This document shows positions 30,326 through 33,165 of a stretch of DNA of 33,165 bases, one piece after another (position 1 is the first letter of the stretch; every line of letters begins with the position of its first letter). The notes under the pieces are model-generated. The model saw only the letters and a list, made by a program, of their open reading frames with translations. It was not told the DNA's origin and searched no databases. The translations under genes and the position numbers were made by a program. Source of the stretch: Amycolatopsis sp. (GTDB lineage Bacteria; Actinomycetota; Actinomycetes; Mycobacteriales; Pseudonocardiaceae); assembly GCF_025464955.1 (NCBI RefSeq), contig NZ_JAODNM010000169.1, positions 1 to 33,165 of the forward strand, in the 5' to 3' direction.

Positions 30326-30892
30326 ATGAGCAGATGGGAGCCCAACGCGCGCGGCCGGCTTGAGCAGGCCGCGCTGGAGCTCTACGTCGAGCGCGGGTTC
30401 GACCAGACCCCGGTAGCGGAGATCGCCAAGCGGGCGGGACTCACCGAGCGGACGTTCTACCGGCACTACGCCGACAAGCGGGAGGTTCTGTTCGGCGATG
30501 GGACCACGTTGCCGACACTCCTCGCGAACGCCGTCATCGAGACGCCGGATTCCATAGCGCCGATCGACGCCGTCGCCGGAGCCCTCGAGCACTGGGGCGA
30601 GCTGATCCAGGAACGCCGCGCCGGCGCGCTGCGGCGCCAGGTCATCATCGACGCGAACGCCGAACTGCGGGAACGCGAGCTGACCAAGCTCGCGACAATC
30701 ACCTTGGCCATGGCAGGCGCCCTGCGCGAACGCGGCGTCCAGGAGCCGACCGCGAGCCTGGCAGCCGAGGCGGGCATCGTCGTCCTCAAGGTCGCGTACG
30801 CCCGCTGGATCAGCGCAACCGGCTCGCCGGACCTGCCGCAGATGATCCGGGAGTCGTTCCGCGAGCTGAAAAGCGTCACCGCGGGCGAATAG
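30326..30892 (+). CDS. TetR-family transcriptional regulator
   Basis: A 188-residue regulator with the N-terminal HTH at about residues 8-55: LEQAALELYVERGFDQTPV, then AEIAKRAGLTERTFYRHYADKREVLF, where TERTFYRHYADKRE is the recognition helix and domain end. A helical ligand-binding domain follows, with the AELRERELTKLATITLAMAGALRERG stretch. AGGATCAGG precedes the ATG. Paired operators in the 84-bp spacer imply that it represses itself and the divergent SDR. The effector is unknown. It converges toward the AhpD-like gene, separated by an AT-rich stretch and a hairpin. Confidence 0.92.
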   Translation: MSRWEPNARGRLEQAALELYVERGFDQTPVAEIAKRAGLTERTFYRHYADKREVLFGDGTTLPTLLANAVIETPDSIAPIDAVAGALEHWGELIQERRAGALRRQVIIDANAELRERELTKLATITLAMAGALRERGVQEPTASLAAEAGIVVLKVAYARWISATGSPDLPQMIRESFRELKSVTAGE

Positions 30893-30902
30893 CTCAGGCG
30901 CC

Positions 30903-30966
30903 CTAATATGGTCAAATCATTCTTGAGCAAGCCGTCAATTGCGCAATAGTAGACAATAAATTTCCC
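30903..30966. other. AT-rich intergenic stretch with a short palindrome
   Basis: About 65 bases are distinctly AT-richer than their surroundings and include ATTGCGCAAT (30938-30947, a perfect 10-bp palindrome). No gene or clear promoter could be assigned. It lies between convergent genes, so a promoter role is unlikely. Confidence 0.4.
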
Positions 30967-30980
30967 CTGACGTGCGCGAG

Positions 30981-31011
30981 CCCGGCCCGGATCGAATGAT
31001 CCCGGGCCGGG
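30981..31011. terminator. GC-rich hairpin between convergent TetR and AhpD genes
   Basis: CCCGGCCCGG (30981-30990) pairs with CCGGGCCGGG (31002-31011) around an 11-base loop that can close further through GATC. It stands 13 bases before the stop of the AhpD-like gene and can serve both strands. Confidence 0.7.
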
Positions 31012-31024
31012 AATCGCGAGCAGA

Positions 31025-31510
31025 TCAGTTCACGGCGGCGGCGAACATGCCGGCCTCGTAGGACCCGCCTTTCTGGTGCACGATCACGGCGAGCCGGTTG
31101 GCCGCGTTGATCAGAGCGACCAGGGAGACCAGCGCGGCGATCTGGTCGTCGTCGTAGTGCTTGCGTACCTGGGCCCAGGTGTCGTCGGACACGCCTTGGT
31201 TGGCGTCAGCGAGCCGGGTGCCCTCCTCGGCGAGTGCCAGCGCGGCCTGCTCGGCCTCGGTGAACACGGTGGCCTCACGCCAGGCCGCGACCAGGTGGAG
31301 CCGAACCGAGGTTTCGCCTGCGGCCGCGGCTTCCTTGGTGTGCACGTCGATGCACCAACCGCACCCGTTGATCTGGCTGGCGCGCAGGGAAACCAGCTCC
31401 TGCGTGGACTTCGGCAGCGGCGACTGGTGGATGACCAGGCCGGCGTTGGCGAACCGCTGGAAGAACTTCGCGGCGATCTCGTTGTCGAGCATGGTGAACC
31501 GGGGTTCCAT
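31025..31510 (-). CDS. AhpD/carboxymuconolactone decarboxylase-like protein (COE partner of ECF41)
   Basis: A 161-residue protein of the CMD/AhpD family. The active-site motif is NGCGWCIDVHTKEA, with the redox CxxC pair and His of alkylhydroperoxidase AhpD (E-x-x-x-x-x-x-C-x-x-C-x-x-x-H pattern). The helical bundle continues through WREATVFTEAEQAALALAE and NRLAVIVHQKGGSYE. ATG 31510 follows GAGGA eight bases upstream, so the longer frame from 31603 is rejected. It is divergent from an ECF41 sigma factor. ECF41 genes are known to be linked with carboxymuconolactone decarboxylase, oxidoreductase or epimerase genes, so this is the expected target. Peroxide or quinone detoxification is likely; the substrate is not proven. 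Confidence 0.9.
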   Translation of the reverse strand: MEPRFTMLDNEIAAKFFQRFANAGLVIHQSPLPKSTQELVSLRASQINGCGWCIDVHTKEAAAAGETSVRLHLVAAWREATVFTEAEQAALALAEEGTRLADANQGVSDDTWAQVRKHYDDDQIAALVSLVALINAANRLAVIVHQKGGSYEAGMFAAAVN

Positions 31511-31550
31511 GACTTCGTCCTCACTGGTGAGTTGCGCTGAATGACCACAA

Positions 31551-31577
31551 GATGCCGACGGCGCGATCCCTGTGACA
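31551..31577 (-). promoter_or_regulatory. Candidate ECF41 promoter for the AhpD-like gene
   Basis: On the minus strand TGTCACA (31577-31571) is followed after 16 bases by CATC (31554-31551), about 40 bases before the ATG. ECF41 promoters described elsewhere have TGTCACA and CGTC; the -10 differs at one base. Confidence 0.65.
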
Positions 31578-31621
31578 ACGTGGCTGTATGACGCACGCCA
31601 CAACCGGCGTCACCGTTTCGG

Positions 31622-31648
31622 TGTCACAAAACGGCGGGGTCCGGCATC
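31622..31648 (+). promoter_or_regulatory. Candidate ECF41 promoter for the sigma factor gene
   Basis: TGTCACA (31622-31628), then 16 bases, then CATC (31645-31648), 38 bases before the sigma ATG. It is the same architecture as the divergent promoter at 31551-31577, which suggests autoregulation. Confidence 0.65.
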
Positions 31649-31686
31649 TGGTGGGTGACACAGTCGAGCGCAAGGAGGAGTCACCC

Positions 31687-32577
31687 ATGGCAGGCAGCAG
31701 TCCGGACCCGGCCACTGAGTCGTTCCTCGCCCACCGCAACCTGCTGTTCACGGTCGCCTACGAGATGCTCGGCTCGGCCGCCGACGCGGAGGACGTCCTC
31801 CAAGAGACCTGGATGCGGTGGACAGGCGTCGATCTCGCCGAAGTGCGCGATCAGCGCGCGTATCTGGTCCGGATCACCACCCGCCAGGCACTTGGCCGGC
31901 TGCGGACGCTCGGCCGCCGCAAAGAGTCCTACGTCGGGACGTGGTTACCCGAGCCACTGCTCACGACACCCGACGTCGCCGAGGACGTCGAGCTGGCCGA
32001 CAGCGTCTCGATGGCGATGATGCTGGTGTTGGAGACGCTCCCGCCGACCGAGCGGGCGGTGTTCGTGCTGCGCGAAGTGTTCGATCTGGACTACGACGAG
32101 ATCACCGAAGCCGTCGACAAGAGCCCGGCCGCGGTCCGCCAGATCGCGCACCGGGCGCGGGCGCACGTCGCGGCGCGCCGGCCGCGCGGAGTCGTTTCCG
32201 CGACCGACGCCCGACACGCGCTCGATGCGTTCCAGCGGGCGGCCAAAACGGGCGATCTGCAGAGCCTGCTCGACCTCCTCGCGCCGGATGTCGTCTTCCT
32301 GGGTGACGGTGGCGGCGTCAAGCAGGCCGTCCTGAAGCCCATCGTCGGGGCCGACCGGGTGACCCGCGTGCTGACTGCCGGTCTGGGCAGCATCGACGCC
32401 GCGTCGCTGCTGCCTGCTCAGGTCAATGGCTACCCAGCGCTGGTTCTCCGGCTCGACGGCGAGATCGACACAGTCATCGCCATGCGCATCGACGACGGCC
32501 TCATCACCGGGCTCTACGCCGTGCGCAATCCCGAGAAGCTGTCGCACATGAAGCATGAGACAGCGCTGCGCCGCTGA
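31687..32577 (+). CDS. ECF41-family RNA polymerase sigma factor (SigJ-like)
   Basis: A 296-residue sigma factor, longer than ordinary ECF factors. Region 2 (about 10-75) includes SAADAEDVLQETWMRW. The linker carries the ECF41 hallmark WLPEP (YVGTWLPEPLL). Region 4 is at about 108-160 (LPPTERAVFVLREVFDLDYDEIT, KSPAAVRQIAHRARAHV). A C-terminal SnoaL-like extension of about 120 residues ends with RNPEKL, matching the conserved NPDKL motif that tunes activity in this family. ECF41 factors have no separate anti-sigma; the extension does the regulation. AAGGAGG precedes ATG 31687. It is adjacent and divergent to its COE partner gene. Confidence 0.93.
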   Translation: MAGSSPDPATESFLAHRNLLFTVAYEMLGSAADAEDVLQETWMRWTGVDLAEVRDQRAYLVRITTRQALGRLRTLGRRKESYVGTWLPEPLLTTPDVAEDVELADSVSMAMMLVLETLPPTERAVFVLREVFDLDYDEITEAVDKSPAAVRQIAHRARAHVAARRPRGVVSATDARHALDAFQRAAKTGDLQSLLDLLAPDVVFLGDGGGVKQAVLKPIVGADRVTRVLTAGLGSIDAASLLPAQVNGYPALVLRLDGEIDTVIAMRIDDGLITGLYAVRNPEKLSHMKHETALRR

Positions 32578-32656
32578 TACCTGTCAAGTCAAGCCGGTGA
32601 CGTGACGGGCCGGCCGAAACGCAGGAACGAGTCAGCTCCAGGCGCGCCTTGCAAAA

Positions 32657-33043
32657 GTGATCGGACGGGGTTTACGTACAAACCTCATCGTTGCACTTCG
32701 AGAGGAGAGCGAAGAGTCGCTCAACCAACTCTTCCGCGCTTTGGCCGACGGCACACGCCGCGACATCTTGACGCGGTCGCTCACGGAGACGCCGTCGGTT
32801 TCCGATCTTGCCGCGCGCTACGAGATGAGCTTCGCCGCCGTGCAAAAGCACGTCGCCGTGCTCGAGCGCGCGGGTCTCATTCAGAAGCATCCGAACGGCC
32901 GCGAGCAACTGGTCTCCACCAACCGAGCGCGGCTCCGGCGCGCCGGCGAACTCCTCGACCGGTTCGAAGCCATCTGGCGCCAGCGCATGGCCCAACTCGA
33001 CAAGGTACTGGCCGAACGAGGCGCGTCCGCCGCACACGCCTAG
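32657..33043 (+). CDS. ArsR-family (winged helix) transcriptional regulator
   Basis: A protein of about 128 residues with an ArsR-type HTH: LNQLFRALADGTRRDILTRSL, SVSDLAARYEMSFAAVQKHVAVLERAGLIQK, and the wing GREQLVSTN. The C-terminal helix LLDRFEAIWRQRMAQLDKVL is typical of the ArsR subgroup usually coupled to an SRPBCC/AHSA1 gene, which would lie to the right of the window. No cysteine metal site is seen, so it is unlikely to be a metal sensor. The start is uncertain: GTG 32657 is the first in-frame initiator and has only a weak ribosome-binding site. GAGAGGAG at 32699-32706 lies inside the frame and could favour a shorter product, but no good start follows it. Confidence 0.88.
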   Translation: MIGRGLRTNLIVALREESEESLNQLFRALADGTRRDILTRSLTETPSVSDLAARYEMSFAAVQKHVAVLERAGLIQKHPNGREQLVSTNRARLRRAGELLDRFEAIWRQRMAQLDKVLAERGASAAHA

Positions 33044-33069
33044 TACTCCAGCCGGACTTCGTGATGTCG

Positions 33070-33152
33070 CTGGTGGGCTGCCCGCAGGCAGGTGCGGCCA
33101 CCAGTTGATCATGGTCGGTTGTGTGGACTAACCCTGATCGGCTGGTGGCCGC
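33070..33152. repeat. Nested inverted repeats at the right edge
   Basis: Bases 33094-33111 and 33135-33152 form an 18-bp inverted repeat (16 of 18 pair, 23-base spacer), with arms built on GCGGCCACCAG. A third copy of CTGGTGG stands at 33070-33076. It could be a terminator of the ArsR gene, an IS end or part of a repetitive element. The window ends 13 bases later. Confidence 0.6.
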
Positions 33153-33165
33153 AGGCCCCAGCGTA

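Noticed and set aside
31511..31603. N-terminal extension of the AhpD-like protein
   Set aside because: It would contain the promoter candidate, and ATG 31510 has a proper ribosome-binding site.
1..33165. CRISPR array, phage or secondary-metabolite cluster
   Set aside because: No regularly spaced repeats, structural phage genes, PKS/NRPS modules or transposase genes are visible.

Overview
The window is high-GC actinobacterial DNA. GTG/TTG starts, short operons, a 13E12/DUF222-type HNH protein, Otr(A)-like ribosomal protection, a PASTA-less Ser/Thr kinase and an ECF41 sigma factor all point to a soil actinomycete. Amycolatopsis or a close Pseudonocardiaceae relative is my best guess, by inference only. 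No rRNA, tRNA, CRISPR array, phage block or intact insertion sequence was seen. This is chromosomal accessory metabolism, not one biosynthetic cluster.

Layout. (1) 1-404: 3' end of an HNH endonuclease-like gene and its hairpin terminator. (2) 506-2276: a 3-hydroxyisobutyrate-dehydrogenase-like enzyme divergent from a LysR regulator. (3) 2288-8689: a sugar-catabolic operon (Gfo/Idh/MocA oxidoreductase and two TIM-barrel isomerase-like proteins) divergent from a secreted GH92 alpha-mannosidase, with a 23-bp palindrome between them. (4) 8727-12189: a MarR regulator divergent from an MFS exporter, an SDR and an aldo/keto reductase. (5) 12215-14930: a secreted LIP-type lipase divergent from a ManD/RspA-type sugar-acid dehydratase. 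(6) 15031-16412: a minimal NfeD OB-fold protein coupled to a flotillin-like protein, ending at a strong terminator. (7) 16485-19031: a membrane Ser/Thr kinase, a DUF2127 membrane protein and a VOC protein. (8) 19032-22230: a mostly non-coding stretch with a gene remnant, then a tetracycline-resistance-type ribosomal protection GTPase with a leader ORF and palindrome, followed four bases later by a phosphotransferase. (9) 22337-24828: MarR plus GNAT, divergent from a quinone-oxidoreductase-like MDR protein, then a VOC protein. (10) 24836-27620: a YtcJ-type amidohydrolase and a frameshifted SnoaL-like gene divergent from a TetR regulator, with two palindromes. (11) 27753-29058: a secreted GH12 endoglucanase with a ricin-type lectin domain under a CebR-like box. 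(12) 29066-30892: a decayed UPF0158 gene and an atypical extended SDR divergent from a second TetR regulator, again with paired operators. (13) 31025-33043: an AhpD-like protein divergent from an ECF41 sigma factor, with two mirror-image promoter candidates, then an ArsR-type regulator. A cluster of inverted repeats lies at the right edge.

The recurring design is a regulator divergently paired with an oxidoreductase or detoxification enzyme, with readable palindromic operators in the shared spacer. The strongest leads for follow-up are the leader ORF and palindrome ahead of the ribosomal protection gene, the symmetric ECF41 promoters, the OB-fold-only NfeD/flotillin pair, the paired TetR and MarR operators, and two genes caught in decay.
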